A stretch of DNA of 64,000 bases from Sphingobium yanoikuyae (GTDB lineage Bacteria; Pseudomonadota; Alphaproteobacteria; Sphingomonadales; Sphingomonadaceae), in NCBI RefSeq assembly GCF_034424525.1, contig NZ_CP139979.1:558001-622000 (forward strand), read 5' to 3'. Both the position numbers and the translations under genes were made by a program. Of this stretch, positions 1 to 9,432 are shown piece after piece. The stretch's first letter is position 1. The number at the start of each line of letters is the position of its first letter. Under the pieces are notes generated by a model, which worked only from the letters and a program-made list of their open reading frames with translations, made no database searches and was not told the DNA's origin.

Positions 1-177
1 GGACGGGACGGGATGTTATCGATCCGCCGACGGTTGGCAGCCTGGCTGTGCTACAAGGGACAGGCTGAGGCAGGAGTCTTCGATCGGTCGCAATTCTCCC
101 TAAAAAACAATGATTCATGTTGCATCGGCGAAGCGATTGACCAAAGGCGATGGGCTTGCGGACCCAGGGAGTGTCAG

Positions 178-2016
178 TTGGTCGGATCATTGTCCCATCG
201 GATTGTGGTGCTGTGCGGCATATTGTGCGTGGTGATGGTGCTGCTCGCCGGGCTGCTGCTCGATGGGTCGGCGCAGATGCGCGGCAGCCTGGGCTGGGTG
301 ACCCATTCCTCGCAGGTGCTCAAGACCGCGAACCGGACGCTGGGCCATCTGCAGGAAGCGGAGTCGGGACAGCGCGGCTATGTGCTGACCCGCAATCCCG
401 AATTTGCCGAGACCGTTGCCGCCGAAATCGCCGCCGCCAAGCATGATGCGGCCGCGCTGGTCAAGCTGACGGCCGACAATCCGCCGCAGAATGAACGGGC
501 GCAGCAGGTGCGTGCGCTGGTGACGGAACGGGCCGCGAGCCTGGAGAAGTCGGCGGCCATGACCCGCGCGGGCGACTTTGCCGGGGCGCAGGCGTCGACC
601 GCGACCGGACGCGGCCGTTATCTGATGTTGATGGTCGAGGCGCGTGTCGGCGACCTGCTGGCCGAGGAGCGTTCGCTGTCGGTCGAGCGCATGGGCGCGG
701 TGGAACGGCGGCTCAACTATATTCGCTGGCTGGTGCTGCTGGGCACGCCGCTGACGGTGGCGATCATCGTCATCATGGGCGTTGCGCTGATCCGCGGCAT
801 CCGCCGTCCGGTCGAGGCTATGATGACGGTGATGGGCAAGCTGGGCGCGGGCGATCGCAGCGCGCGCATCGATGTCGAGATGCGGTCGAGCGAGTTTGAG
901 CGGCTGGCCGGCGGCTATAATGAAATGGCGCGCGAGTTGGAGGCGGCGGTCGCCGACCAGGTGGACAGCGAGGGGCGGTTGAAGATCGCCAACCAGGAAC
1001 TGAGCGCCAATGCGCAGGTGCTGCGCGAACGGGGCGAGGTGATCGAACTGCTGGGCGGCATGGCCCACCGGATGCAGGCGGCCCGCACCGACGAGGAACT
1101 GGCGTCGATCATCCGGGTGTTCGTGCCGCGCGTGCTGCCCGATATTCCCGGCGCCCTCTATGCCCATAATAATTCCCGCAACCTGCTGGTGCCGATCGCG
1201 GCCTGGGGTGGGCTGGAGGTCGAGCAGGCGGGTTTTGCGCCCGACCAGTGCTGGGCGCTGCGGCGCGGACAGAGCCATTATGTGACCGAGCAGGGATCGG
1301 ACATCGTCTGTGCCCATGTCGGTGCCGAGGCGGACCATTATCATTGCGAGCCGCTGCTGGCCGGGGGCGAGGTGATCGGCGTGCTGTATCTGCGCGGCGT
1401 AGTGGGGGCCGAGAACCGGTTCCGCCTGACCGTGCTGACCGAGAATATCGCGTCGGCCCTGGTCAACCATCGCCTGCAGCGCGGCCTGCGCGAACAGACG
1501 ATCCGCGATCCGCTGACCAGCCTGTTCAACCGCCGCTACATGGAAGAGACGCTGGCGCTGGAGATCGCGCGGGCGACGCGCACCGGCAGCCCGCTGAGCC
1601 TGGTGATGTGCGACGTCGACCATTTCAAGCGCTTCAACGACGAGTTCGGCCATGAGGCGGGCGACGCGGTGTTGCAGGCGGTCGCGACGGAAATGCGCAG
1701 CCGCTTCCGCGACGGCGACGTCGTTTGCCGCTTTGGCGGCGAGGAGTTCACCATCATCGCGCCGGGCACGTCGGCCGTGGTGCTGGCCGATCGGGTGGAG
1801 ATCGTCCGCCAGGCGATCAGCGAGTTGATGGTCAATCAGGGTGGCCGCACGCTGGGGTCGACGACCATGTCCTTCGGCGTCGCCACTTGGGAAGAGAGCA
1901 TGGAGCGCGACGGCTCGACGCTGATCAAGGCGGCCGATGCCGCGCTCTATCGCGCCAAGCGCGAGGGGCGGAATCGGGTGGTGCTGGACGCGCGTGCGGA
2001 AGCGCTGTCAGCCTGA
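178..2016 (+). CDS. membrane diguanylate cyclase, CHASE3-HAMP-GAF-GGDEF
   Basis: The product is predicted to make c-di-GMP from two GTP at the inner membrane. An N-terminal membrane segment (about residues 8-29) is followed by a CHASE3-type periplasmic helical domain containing ESGQRGYVLT, a second membrane segment near residue 181, HAMP, a GAF-like region and a GGDEF domain from about residue 444. The active-site motif GGEEF is intact at about 520. The inhibitory I-site RDGD lies exactly five residues before it, so product inhibition is expected. The frame is open to base 13, but I chose TTG at 178 because AGGGAG lies six bases upstream and the added N terminus looks unlike coding sequence. 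The start is uncertain; the family call is firm. Confidence 0.9.
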   Translation: MVGSLSHRIVVLCGILCVVMVLLAGLLLDGSAQMRGSLGWVTHSSQVLKTANRTLGHLQEAESGQRGYVLTRNPEFAETVAAEIAAAKHDAAALVKLTADNPPQNERAQQVRALVTERAASLEKSAAMTRAGDFAGAQASTATGRGRYLMLMVEARVGDLLAEERSLSVERMGAVERRLNYIRWLVLLGTPLTVAIIVIMGVALIRGIRRPVEAMMTVMGKLGAGDRSARIDVEMRSSEFERLAGGYNEMARELEAAVADQVDSEGRLKIANQELSANAQVLRERGEVIELLGGMAHRMQAARTDEELASIIRVFVPRVLPDIPGALYAHNNSRNLLVPIAAWGGLEVEQAGFAPDQCWALRRGQSHYVTEQGSDIVCAHVGAEADHYHCEPLLAGGEVIGVLYLRGVVGAENRFRLTVLTENIASALVNHRLQRGLREQTIRDPLTSLFNRRYMEETLALEIARATRTGSPLSLVMCDVDHFKRFNDEFGHEAGDAVLQAVATEMRSRFRDGDVVCRFGGEEFTIIAPGTSAVVLADRVEIVRQAISELMVNQGGRTLGSTTMSFGVATWEESMERDGSTLIKAADAALYRAKREGRNRVVLDARAEALSA

Positions 2017-2200
2017 CCTAGGTGGCCTGAAAGGGGCGGCGGAAATAGGAAAGTCGCCGCTTAACTTCGCATATTTCCTGCACATTTCGACATTTTATGT
2101 CGATGGTTGGAAATTTCCTTACGTCGTCCCGCCTGCCTGAGTTGAGAAAGAGCCGGGCGCGATCATGGCAGTTCGGCGCGCTGTAGGACAGCGGGCCGTT

Positions 2201-3076
2201 TCATGCGGGCTGGAGGCTGTCGGCGATCGCGCGCAGATGGGTGAGCGCCGGATTGCGGGCGTCGGGGCGGACCATCAACAGTTGCTCGACCATCGGCGCG
2301 TCGATCAGCGGCACGAAGCGCACACTGGTCATGGCGAGCCGCCGCAGCGATTCCGGCACGATCGCGACGCCCAGCCCTTCGCCGACCAGGCTGACGATCG
2401 TCTGCTGCAACTGGGTTTCGAGCAATATGGCGGGCGGCGCGGCCAGCCAGCCCAGGATCGCGCGGCGCAGCGTGGGCGTCACATCCGCGGGCGAGAGGAT
2501 GAAGCGTTCGCCGGCCAACTGGTCGGGGGTGAGGGCGCTGGCGCTGGCGAGATGATGGTCCGACGGGACGACGGCGGCGAGCGGCTCGCGATAGAGCGGG
2601 CTGGTGGCAAGGCCGCGCCGGGTGCCGGGATCGAAACCGATGGCAGCGTCGAAGCGCCCCTCCATCACGCCGTCGGCAAGCATCATCGGCAGTGTTTCGC
2701 GCAGGTGCAGCGTCACGTCGGGATGGGCGGTGGCAAAGCGGCGGGTGAGCAGAGGCACGCTGCTATAGGCGGCATGCATCATGAAACCGATCGTCAGTTC
2801 GCCAAGGTCGCCGGACTGCCAGGCGCGCGCATCGCGACAGGCGCGGTCGAGCGCGGCGATGATCTGCCGGGCATCCTCCAGGAAGCGGGCGCCGGCCGGG
2901 GTCAGCACGGCGCGGCGGGAATGGCGCTCGATCAGGCGGACGCCCAGTTCCTGTTCCAGTGCAGCGACCTGACGACTGAGCGGTGGCTGGGTGACGTGCA
3001 GCCGTTCGGCCGCGCGGCCAAAATGCAGCGTTTCGGCGACGGCGACGAAATAGCGGAGCTGGCGAATATCGATCAT
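2201..3076 (-). CDS. LysR-family transcriptional regulator
   Basis: This 291-residue protein has the usual LysR length. The N-terminal winged helix-turn-helix is clear (LRYFVAVAETLHFGRAAERL, then VTQPPLSRQVAALE), followed by a periplasmic-binding-protein-like effector domain. The sequence looks closest to the BenM/CatM/CbbR-like branch, but I cannot name the ligand. The gene is divergent from the AEC-family transporter that starts at 3174, with a 97-base shared upstream region. LysR proteins commonly control a divergent neighbour, so the transporter is the likely target; that is inference. Confidence 0.92.
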   Translation of the reverse strand: MIDIRQLRYFVAVAETLHFGRAAERLHVTQPPLSRQVAALEQELGVRLIERHSRRAVLTPAGARFLEDARQIIAALDRACRDARAWQSGDLGELTIGFMMHAAYSSVPLLTRRFATAHPDVTLHLRETLPMMLADGVMEGRFDAAIGFDPGTRRGLATSPLYREPLAAVVPSDHHLASASALTPDQLAGERFILSPADVTPTLRRAILGWLAAPPAILLETQLQQTIVSLVGEGLGVAIVPESLRRLAMTSVRFVPLIDAPMVEQLLMVRPDARNPALTHLRAIADSLQPA

Positions 3077-3173
3077 ACGGAAACAGTATCAATCATTCCA
3101 TGCAATGGCATTGGTATGCATCGATCCGGCGGCGTAGGCGAGCGCTGTTTCCGCTGTCCCGAAAGTCCGTTCG
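3077..3173. promoter_or_regulatory. divergent promoter region of lysR and AEC transporter
   Basis: This 97-base gap separates the start codons of two divergent genes and must hold both promoters. LysR operators have a T-N11-A core with dyad symmetry. The segment near 3085-3120 is AT-rich compared with its surroundings and is the best place to look, but I do not claim a specific operator. Confidence 0.4.
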
Positions 3174-4103
3174 ATGTTGTCCGTGCTGCTGATCGTCCTG
3201 CCCATCTTCGCGCTGATCGGGGCGGGATGGATCGCCCGCAGGAGCGGCGTGCTGGGGCCGCATGCGACCGGGGAGATCAACCGCTTCGTGGTGTGGCTGG
3301 CGCTGCCGGCGCTGCTGTTCGACATCGTTGCCAAGGCGCGGTGGAGCGATATCTGGCAGCCCGGCTTCATCGCCGTCTTCGGCATCGGCGCGGGGCTGAG
3401 CTTTGCCGCGACGCTATTGCTGCAGCGACGCGGCGGGCGGCATCTGGCGGATGCGACGGTCGATGGGCTCAACGCCGGCTATGCCAATACCGGCTTCATC
3501 GGCTTTCCGCTGGCAGCGACGATATTGGGGCCGGCATCGCTGGCGCCGACTTTGGTGGCGACCATCATTACCGTCTGCCTGCTGTTTGCGGTGGCGTTGA
3601 TCCTGATCGAGATCGGGATGCAGAGCGAGCGGCGGCCGGGGCACATGATGGCCAAGGTCGCACGGTCGCTGGCGACCAATCCGCTGCTGGTCGCGCCGCT
3701 GGTCGGTGGGCTGTTCCTGGCCTTTGCCATTCCGCTGCCGGCGCCGCTGGACAAGTTCCTGTCGCTGCTGGGCGGTGCGGCATCGCCCTGTGCGCTGGTC
3801 GCGCTGGGCCTGTTCATCGCCGAGAAGCGGGAGGGCGCGCCGCTGCCGGCGGGAGCGGTTGGCTTTCTGGTGGGCATGAAGCTGCTGGCGCAGCCGCTGC
3901 TGACCGGGGCGCTGGCGCTGGTCTTCCGCCTGCCGCCGGCGCTGGCGGCGACGGCGGTGCTGATGGCGGCGCTGCCGACCGGCACCGGTCCGTTCATGGT
4001 CGCCGAATTCTATGGCCGGGAAGCGGGTATTACCGCGCGGGTGGTGCTGGTCTCCACCATCGCCTCGCTGGTGACCATTACCCTCTATCTGAGCCTGCGC
4101 TGA
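3174..4103 (+). CDS. AEC-family (auxin efflux carrier type) transporter
   Basis: This 309-residue integral membrane protein has about ten hydrophobic segments in the two-bundle arrangement of the AEC family (PF03547). The N terminus LLIVLPIFALIGAGWIARR and the motif NRFVVWLALPALLF are typical, and NAGYANTGFIGFPLA matches the conserved N-G-F-G-like crossover segment. Bacterial members export or import small carboxylates such as malate or malonate. The substrate cannot be read from the sequence. The divergent LysR gene at 2201-3076 is the probable regulator. Confidence 0.88.
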   Translation: MLSVLLIVLPIFALIGAGWIARRSGVLGPHATGEINRFVVWLALPALLFDIVAKARWSDIWQPGFIAVFGIGAGLSFAATLLLQRRGGRHLADATVDGLNAGYANTGFIGFPLAATILGPASLAPTLVATIITVCLLFAVALILIEIGMQSERRPGHMMAKVARSLATNPLLVAPLVGGLFLAFAIPLPAPLDKFLSLLGGAASPCALVALGLFIAEKREGAPLPAGAVGFLVGMKLLAQPLLTGALALVFRLPPALAATAVLMAALPTGTGPFMVAEFYGREAGITARVVLVSTIASLVTITLYLSLR

Positions 4104-4232
4104 GCATTAGGGCGACAGGGCGTTGGGCTTTCACGCGCAAGGACAGGCCGTTAACAAAATAAATACTCGTCTTTGCTCTGCTGAGGGCGCAGGTTTTGCT
4201 GCTCCGATGGCGAATGAAGATGGGGGCCGGAC

Positions 4233-5810
4233 TTGCGGCGACGGATCATTATCTTTCTGGCCCTGATATTGGCGATATTGGCGATCGTCATTCCACTGGC
4301 ACTGACCATCCATTTTTCGCGCGAGCGGGCGATCGCCGCCGAGCGCGCGCATATGCAGGAATATGCCAACTGGACGCTGCTGCGCGCCGAACAGGTGCTG
4401 ACCGACGCCAAGGATGTGCTGGCGCAGGTCGGCGAGGGCGATTGTTCCGTCGGCCATATCGAGCGGATGCGCCAGTTGGCGATCGACAGCGGGGCAGTGG
4501 AGGAAGTAGGCCATTATGATGGCGATCGGCTGGCCTGCACCGGTTGGGGCAAGGTGCCGGCGGATGTCGTCATCGGGCGCGGGACGCCTTCGGCGACGCT
4601 GGCGGGCGGTTATGCGCTGCATCTGCATGTGAAGCCGCGCATCAGCCATGCCCGCGAGGTGATGGTGCTGGGCTATCGTGACCATAATGTGCTGATCCTG
4701 CCGCAGCGGCTGGTCGATGTCTTGTCCGACAGCCACATGATCCTGGGCATCGCGACGCGGCAGGGGACGCTGATCGCCATTACCGGGCGGGCCAATGACG
4801 GGCTGGTGGGACAATTGAGCCGGCAGGCGATGACCGGGATGGACGATACGGACATCTATGCGTCGGTGCAGCGCGGCGACCTGACCGCCTTTGCCATTGC
4901 CGACCGCAGCGCCATCGATGCGAAGCTGGGCAGCGAGATGCGCCTGTTATTGCCGATCGGGCTGGTGGCGTCCGCGATCCTGATGCTGCTGATCCTGTGG
5001 GTGTCACGCCAGCGCCTGTCGCCGGAAAAGGAACTGAAGCTGGCCATCCGCAAGCGCGAGTTCCAGGTTCATTATCAGCCGCTGATCGAGCTGGCGACTG
5101 GCTATTGCGTGGGCGCCGAGGCGCTGGTGCGGTGGCGGCGGCCCGATGGCCGGTGGATAGCGCCCGACCTGTTCATCCCGCTGGCCGAGCAGAGCGGGCT
5201 GATCCTGGACATTACCGACCATGTGATCGAGCAGGTGGTGGCGGACCTGCACGCCATGCTGCTGGCCGAACAGCAGGTGCATGTGGCGATCAACATTTCC
5301 GCGCGCGACCTGGAAAGCGGCCGCTTCCTGGACGTGCTGGAGCGCGAGATAGCCAAGGCCGGCATCGCGCCGGGCCAGATCTGGCTGGAGGTGACCGAGC
5401 GCAGCCTGATCAACCCGGACACGGCCCGCGCGACCATCGCCCGCGCGCGCGATGCCGGGCATCTGATGGCGATCGACGATTTCGGCACCGGCTATTCCAG
5501 CCTGTCGCTGCTGGAGACATTGCCGCTCGACGCGCTCAAGATCGACAAATGCTTCATCGATGCGATCGGCCGGGATGCGGCGGCCAGCGTGGTCACGCCC
5601 CATATCATCGGGATGGGGCGGGCGCTGAAGCTGAACCTGATCGCAGAAGGGGTGGAGACCCGCGAACAGGATGCCTATGTCCGCAAGGCCGGCGTCCAGT
5701 TCGCGCAGGGCTGGTATTATGCCAAGGCGTTGCCGGCGGACGAGTTCATGGCCTTCTACCGCGACTATAATCGGGGCAAGCGATCCCGCTTCCTGAGCGT
5801 CGCGGCCTGA
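4233..5810 (+). CDS. c-di-GMP phosphodiesterase, CSS-motif sensor plus EAL domain
   Basis: The product is predicted to linearise c-di-GMP. It has 525 residues: an N-terminal membrane segment (about 5-25), a periplasmic domain with a Cys-Ser pair near residue 70 and a second Cys in LACTGWG (CSS-motif family, PF12792), a second membrane segment near 235-255, and a cytoplasmic EAL domain. The catalytic EAL triad is at about 296-298 and DDFGTGYSSL at about 415, so activity is expected. CSS-EAL proteins of enterobacteria are controlled by a periplasmic disulfide. The start is TTG with a GGGGG stretch upstream; no in-frame ATG lies nearby. Start position is moderately certain. Confidence 0.88.
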   Translation: MRRRIIIFLALILAILAIVIPLALTIHFSRERAIAAERAHMQEYANWTLLRAEQVLTDAKDVLAQVGEGDCSVGHIERMRQLAIDSGAVEEVGHYDGDRLACTGWGKVPADVVIGRGTPSATLAGGYALHLHVKPRISHAREVMVLGYRDHNVLILPQRLVDVLSDSHMILGIATRQGTLIAITGRANDGLVGQLSRQAMTGMDDTDIYASVQRGDLTAFAIADRSAIDAKLGSEMRLLLPIGLVASAILMLLILWVSRQRLSPEKELKLAIRKREFQVHYQPLIELATGYCVGAEALVRWRRPDGRWIAPDLFIPLAEQSGLILDITDHVIEQVVADLHAMLLAEQQVHVAINISARDLESGRFLDVLEREIAKAGIAPGQIWLEVTERSLINPDTARATIARARDAGHLMAIDDFGTGYSSLSLLETLPLDALKIDKCFIDAIGRDAAASVVTPHIIGMGRALKLNLIAEGVETREQDAYVRKAGVQFAQGWYYAKALPADEFMAFYRDYNRGKRSRFLSVAA

Positions 5811-5813
5811 GGA

Positions 5814-6674
5814 TCAGTCCTTGCCCTTCAAGGCGGCGGCCAGCGAGACGGTGGCGCTGCCGCGGCGGGCGGGAGCGGCCTGGCTGGCGTCGGGTTTCCA
5901 GCCGGAGAGATAGATCAGCGCCATCTGTTCGGCGGTGCGGCCGTCGGGATCGGCGGCATCGGCGAAATGGGCGGCGGCGCGCATCAGTACGTCGCGCGAC
6001 AGGGTTGGCGGGCGGGTGGCGAGCGCATTGCCCGCGCCCATGCCGCGCAGATCGTGCATCAGCCGGACCACGTCGCCATAGCGGATATTGAGCGTCTCGC
6101 CATCGGCCACCGGCATGGCGAAGCCGGCGCGGCTGAGCAGGTCGCCGGCCGAGCGGACATCGACCTGGGGATGGACATGCTGACCGGGGCGGTCGCCTTC
6201 GGCCGCGAGCAGGGCGGACTTGAGGCGCGGCAGGCTGCCTGCGCCGGCAAAGGCGGCGAGCATCAGCCCGTCGGGCCGCAGCACGCGGCGCATCAGGATC
6301 AGCGCGCCGGGCAGATCATTGACGCTGTCGAGTGTGCCGCAGGCGATGACCAGGTCGAAACTATTGTCGGCAAAGGGCAGGGCATCCTCGTCCGCCTGCA
6401 CGCCGCCGGCCCGCTGCGCGGCGAGAAAGCCGGGATCGGCGCAGGCGACGCGCTTGCCCATGGCTTCGAGCGCGGCCTTCGCGCTGCCGTCCGGGCAGCC
6501 GACCAGCAACACTTCGGGCAGCTCGCGCTGCACATCGGCCAGCCGTTCGAGCAGTTCGTCCAGCATCGCGCGGTGGAGGAAGTCATGATCGGCAAAGGTG
6601 CCGAGCATCCGGTCGCGGTGGCGGGCGCGCAGAGCGCGGTCGAAAATGTCGGGGCGGGTTTCGGGGGCAGTCAT
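5814..6674 (-). CDS. class I SAM-dependent methyltransferase (BioC/NDUFAF5-like)
   Basis: This 286-residue methyltransferase has a SAM-binding motif I region (EVLLVGCPDGSAKAALE), an acidic motif II (VACADPGFL) and the FDLVIACGTLDSVNDLPGAL motif IV/post region seen in BioC and NDUFAF5-like proteins. The C-terminal third (LSRAGFAMPVADGETLNIRY) is also typical of that group. The start at 6674 is preceded by AAGG; an upstream ATG at 6710 would add 12 low-complexity residues. It is divergent from comF, with under 45 bases between starts. The substrate is unknown. Confidence 0.8.
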   Translation of the reverse strand: MTAPETRPDIFDRALRARHRDRMLGTFADHDFLHRAMLDELLERLADVQRELPEVLLVGCPDGSAKAALEAMGKRVACADPGFLAAQRAGGVQADEDALPFADNSFDLVIACGTLDSVNDLPGALILMRRVLRPDGLMLAAFAGAGSLPRLKSALLAAEGDRPGQHVHPQVDVRSAGDLLSRAGFAMPVADGETLNIRYGDVVRLMHDLRGMGAGNALATRPPTLSRDVLMRAAAHFADAADPDGRTAEQMALIYLSGWKPDASQAAPARRGSATVSLAAALKGKD

Positions 6675-6715
6675 GGCGGGCCTTGTGCATCGGGGACGAA
6701 GCGGGGACAAGGCAG

Positions 6716-7462
6716 ATGATGTCGCTGGTCCCGCTTCTCAAGACCGTGATGCGTCCGGTCATGGATTATGCCCTTCCGCCACGCTGCCCCGGATGCGGCG
6801 CGATCGTCGGTGCGGACCATGGTTTCTGCCTCGATTGCTGGAGCGGGATGCGGTTTCTGGGGCCACCCTGCTGCGCGCGCTGCGGCCTGCCGTTCGAGCA
6901 TGAGATGGGCGAGGGCGCGGCCTGTGGCGCCTGCCTGGCACAGCCGCCGCCGTTCGACAGCGCGCGGGCGGTGCTGGCCTATGGCGATGTCGCGCGGACG
7001 GTGGCGCTGCGCCTCAAATATGGGCGGCGGATCGGCCTGGCCCGGCTGGTGGCGGGGCAGATGCTGCGCCATGTGCCGGCGGAGATGGAGGGCGCGCTGA
7101 TCGTGCCGGTGCCGTTGCATCGCTGGCGGCTATGGGGGCGCGGCTTCAACCAGTCGGCGCTGATCGCCGATCATCTGGGGCGGCTGACGGGGCTGGCGGT
7201 GGACAAGCATGGCTTGCGCCGGGTGAAGCGGACGCAGCCGCTGCGGGGCATGAACCCCAAGCAGCGGGCGCAGGCGGTGCGCGGCGCCTTTGCGTTGGCG
7301 CAGGGGCACGGGCTGGCGGGACGGGTGATATGGCTGGTCGACGATGTCCATACCAGCGGGGCGACGGCGGCGGCCTGCGCGAAGCTGCTGAAGGGCGGCG
7401 GCGCGCGCGAGGTGCATCTGCTGTGCTGGGCGCGGGCGTTACCCAGAACCGGTGACGATTGA
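6716..7462 (+). CDS. comF: ComF-family phosphoribosyltransferase-like protein
   Basis: The 248-residue protein has the ComF layout. An N-terminal zinc-ribbon region with four CxxC-like pairs (CPGCGAIVG, CLDC, CCARCG, CGAC) precedes a phosphoribosyltransferase fold with the PRPP loop VIWLVDDVHTSGAT near residue 210. ComF proteins act in DNA uptake or natural competence in several bacteria; in sphingomonads the role is unproven. I chose ATG 6716 because AAGGCAG precedes it; the frame stays open to a TTG at 6683. Glutaredoxin follows 50 bases downstream and may be co-transcribed. Confidence 0.88.
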   Translation: MMSLVPLLKTVMRPVMDYALPPRCPGCGAIVGADHGFCLDCWSGMRFLGPPCCARCGLPFEHEMGEGAACGACLAQPPPFDSARAVLAYGDVARTVALRLKYGRRIGLARLVAGQMLRHVPAEMEGALIVPVPLHRWRLWGRGFNQSALIADHLGRLTGLAVDKHGLRRVKRTQPLRGMNPKQRAQAVRGAFALAQGHGLAGRVIWLVDDVHTSGATAAACAKLLKGGGAREVHLLCWARALPRTGDD

Positions 7463-7512
7463 CAAAGTGCGCATTCCCCCCAATTTCGGGGCAAAGGAGT
7501 TTTACCGAGATA

Positions 7513-7770
7513 ATGGCAAAGGTCGAAATCTATACCAAGGACTGGTGCGGCTATTGCGCGCGGGCCAAGGCGCTGCTGGAGGGCAAGGGTGTTGCCTTCG
7601 AGGAATATGATATTTCGCTGGGCGGTCCCAAGCGCGAGGAAATGCTGGAGCGGGCGCCGGGGCGCACCACCGTGCCGCAGATCTTCATCGACGGCCAGCA
7701 TATCGGCGGCAGCGACGACCTCGCCGCGCTGAACCGAGAGGGCAAGCTCGACCGGCTGCTGGGGCTGTAA
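7513..7770 (+). CDS. grxC: glutaredoxin 3 (GrxC)
   Basis: An 85-residue dithiol glutaredoxin, the normal GrxC length. The active site WCGYC (Cys12, Cys15) is followed by the cis-proline motif TVPQIFIDG and by the glutathione-binding GGSDDL. It reduces disulfides and glutathione mixed disulfides in the cytoplasm using GSH. The AAAGGAG site at 7493-7499 supports ATG 7513, although the 13-base spacing is long. It sits between comF and the nitrilase gene on the same strand, an arrangement I believe is common in sphingomonads. Confidence 0.95.
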   Translation: MAKVEIYTKDWCGYCARAKALLEGKGVAFEEYDISLGGPKREEMLERAPGRTTVPQIFIDGQHIGGSDDLAALNREGKLDRLLGL

Positions 7771-7775
7771 GCCCG

Positions 7776-8606
7776 ATGCGCGCCGCGATCTTTCAGATGA
7801 CGACCGGGATCGCCCCGGCCGCCAATGCCGCCGCGATCGTGGATGCAGCGGGGCGCGCCAAGGGGGAGGGAGCGGACATGCTCTTCACCCCGGAAATGGC
7901 GGGCTATCTGGACCGTGATCGCAAGCGCGCGGCGGAAACGCTGCGCGGCGAGGCGGACGACATCGTGCTGGCGGCGGTGCGCGAGGCGGCGGCGCGCGAG
8001 GGGCTGTGGGTTCATATCGGATCGCTGCCGCTGAAAGATGCGCGCAGCGACGGGCGCTGGGCCAATCGCAGCTTCATGATCGACGATCAGGGCGAAATAC
8101 GGGCGCGCTACGACAAGATCCATCTGTTCGACGTCGACCTGGCATCGGGCGAAAGCTGGCGCGAATCCTCGGTCTATGGGCCGGGGGAAAGCGTGGTGGC
8201 GGTCGATACGCCCTGGGCGCGGATGGGCTTTTCCATCTGCTACGACATGCGCTTTCCCGATCTCTATCGGGCGCTGACCAATGCGGGGGCGACCGTGCTG
8301 CTGGCGCCGGCGGCCTTCACTGTGCCGACCGGGCAGGCGCATTGGCATGTGCTGTTGCGCGCCCGCGCGATCGAGGCGGGCTGTTTCCTGATCGCCGCCG
8401 CGCAGGCCGGCGAGCATCAGGACGGGCGCACCACCTATGGTCATAGCCTGGTGGTCGATCCATGGGGCGATGTGCTGCTGGACATGGGCGAGGGGGCGGG
8501 GCTGGCCCTTGCCGATCTCGACCTGACCCGCGTAGAGGCGGTGCGCGGGCGGGTGCCCGCCATCGCCAATCGGCGCGTGATACCGCAGGATGTTGAGATC
8601 AGGTGA
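7776..8606 (+). CDS. carbon-nitrogen hydrolase (Nit1/deaminated-glutathione amidase-like)
   Basis: This 276-residue nitrilase-superfamily protein keeps the full catalytic triad: Glu40 (FTPEM), Lys114 (RYDKIHLF) and Cys155 (FSICYDMRFPDLYR). The Nit1/NitFhit branch removes the amide from deaminated glutathione or related omega-amides. The glutaredoxin gene five bases upstream fits a glutathione-related repair role, which is inference. The stop codon overlaps the GTG start of the DUF1178 gene by four bases. Confidence 0.9.
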   Translation: MRAAIFQMTTGIAPAANAAAIVDAAGRAKGEGADMLFTPEMAGYLDRDRKRAAETLRGEADDIVLAAVREAAAREGLWVHIGSLPLKDARSDGRWANRSFMIDDQGEIRARYDKIHLFDVDLASGESWRESSVYGPGESVVAVDTPWARMGFSICYDMRFPDLYRALTNAGATVLLAPAAFTVPTGQAHWHVLLRARAIEAGCFLIAAAQAGEHQDGRTTYGHSLVVDPWGDVLLDMGEGAGLALADLDLTRVEAVRGRVPAIANRRVIPQDVEIR

Positions 8607-9100
8607 TCGTTTTCGACCTTAAATGCGAGGGCCAGGGCCATGTGTTCGAGGCCTGGTTCGGTTCCAGCGCAGACTATGCGGACCAGAAGGAACGCGGCCT
8701 GCTGGCCTGTCCGCTATGCGGCGACACGCGGGTCGGCAAGGCGCTGATGGCGCCGGCGGTGGCGGCCAAGGGCAACCAGCGGCGCGAGATCGTGCCGTCG
8801 CAGCAGCAGCAGCAGCCGGCGGCCGCAGCGGAGACGGCGCCGGTGGCGGCCGGGCCGGACGAGGCGAAGATGCGCGCGCTGGTCGAGGCGCTGGCGGACG
8901 CACAGAAGAAGTTGCTGGAAGGCTCCACCTGGGTCGGACGCGGCTTTGCCGAGCAGGCGCGGGCCATGCATTATGGCGAGCAGGACAAGGGCAGCATTCA
9001 TGGCGAGGTCGCCCCGGCCGAGGCCAAGGCGCTGGCCGAGGAAGGCATCAATGTCGCGCAACTGCCCTTTCCGGTGATTCCGCCCGAAGCGAAGAATTGA
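8603..9100 (+). CDS. DUF1178 family protein
   Basis: A 165-residue cytoplasmic protein of the DUF1178 family. It opens with IVFDLKCEGQGHVFEAWFGS and has a CPLCGD zinc-like pair at about residues 36-39, then a Gln/Ala-rich linker (about 65-90) and a conserved C-terminal helix region with VGRGFAEQARAMHYGE. The GTG start is inside the stop codon of the amidase gene (GTGA), so translation is coupled. The function is unknown. Confidence 0.9.
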   Translation: MIVFDLKCEGQGHVFEAWFGSSADYADQKERGLLACPLCGDTRVGKALMAPAVAAKGNQRREIVPSQQQQQPAAAAETAPVAAGPDEAKMRALVEALADAQKKLLEGSTWVGRGFAEQARAMHYGEQDKGSIHGEVAPAEAKALAEEGINVAQLPFPVIPPEAKN

Positions 9101-9136
9101 CCGCGCGCGCCGCGCATAATAGAGCCGGCGCTGCGT

Positions 9137-9213
9137 GCACCCGTAGCTCAGCAGGATAGAGCATCAGATTCCTAATCTGAGGGCCATGGGTTCGAATCCC
9201 GTCGGGTGCACCA
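9137..9213 (+). tRNA. tRNA-Arg (anticodon CCT)
   Basis: The 77-base cloverleaf has acceptor arms GCACCCG and CGGGTGC, a D arm with AGCTCAG, an anticodon stem TCAGA/TCTGA around the loop TTCCTAA (anticodon CCT, reading AGG), and a T arm containing GGTTCGAATCC. The 3' CCA at 9211-9213 is encoded. tRNA genes are frequent integration targets, but I see no integrase next to it. Confidence 0.97.
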
Positions 9214-9432
9214 TTTTCCTGAAATTATAATGACTTACGCGCTCATCGGTGGGGCGCGAGCGTGACATTTTGTTGCGCGTGACGCTGTTGCATGACGGTC
9301 ACATGTTTCACGAAAATTTCAATGTGTGACAAGGATATTACAATATCGCTTGTCTTGCGTCCCAGTTGGGGCACCCTGTGCGCAGCGGCGCGGGAGAGGG
9401 CCCGCGTCCTTCTGAACAGGGACCGAAGCTTC

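Noticed and set aside
2165..4162. 665-codon plus-strand frame
   Set aside because: It runs antisense to the LysR gene and then out of frame through the AEC transporter gene; both real genes are clear.
9137..9432. tRNA-Arg as an integration site for a mobile element
   Set aside because: No integrase, no repeated tRNA 3' end and no change in composition follow it; the TonB receptor looks like normal chromosome.
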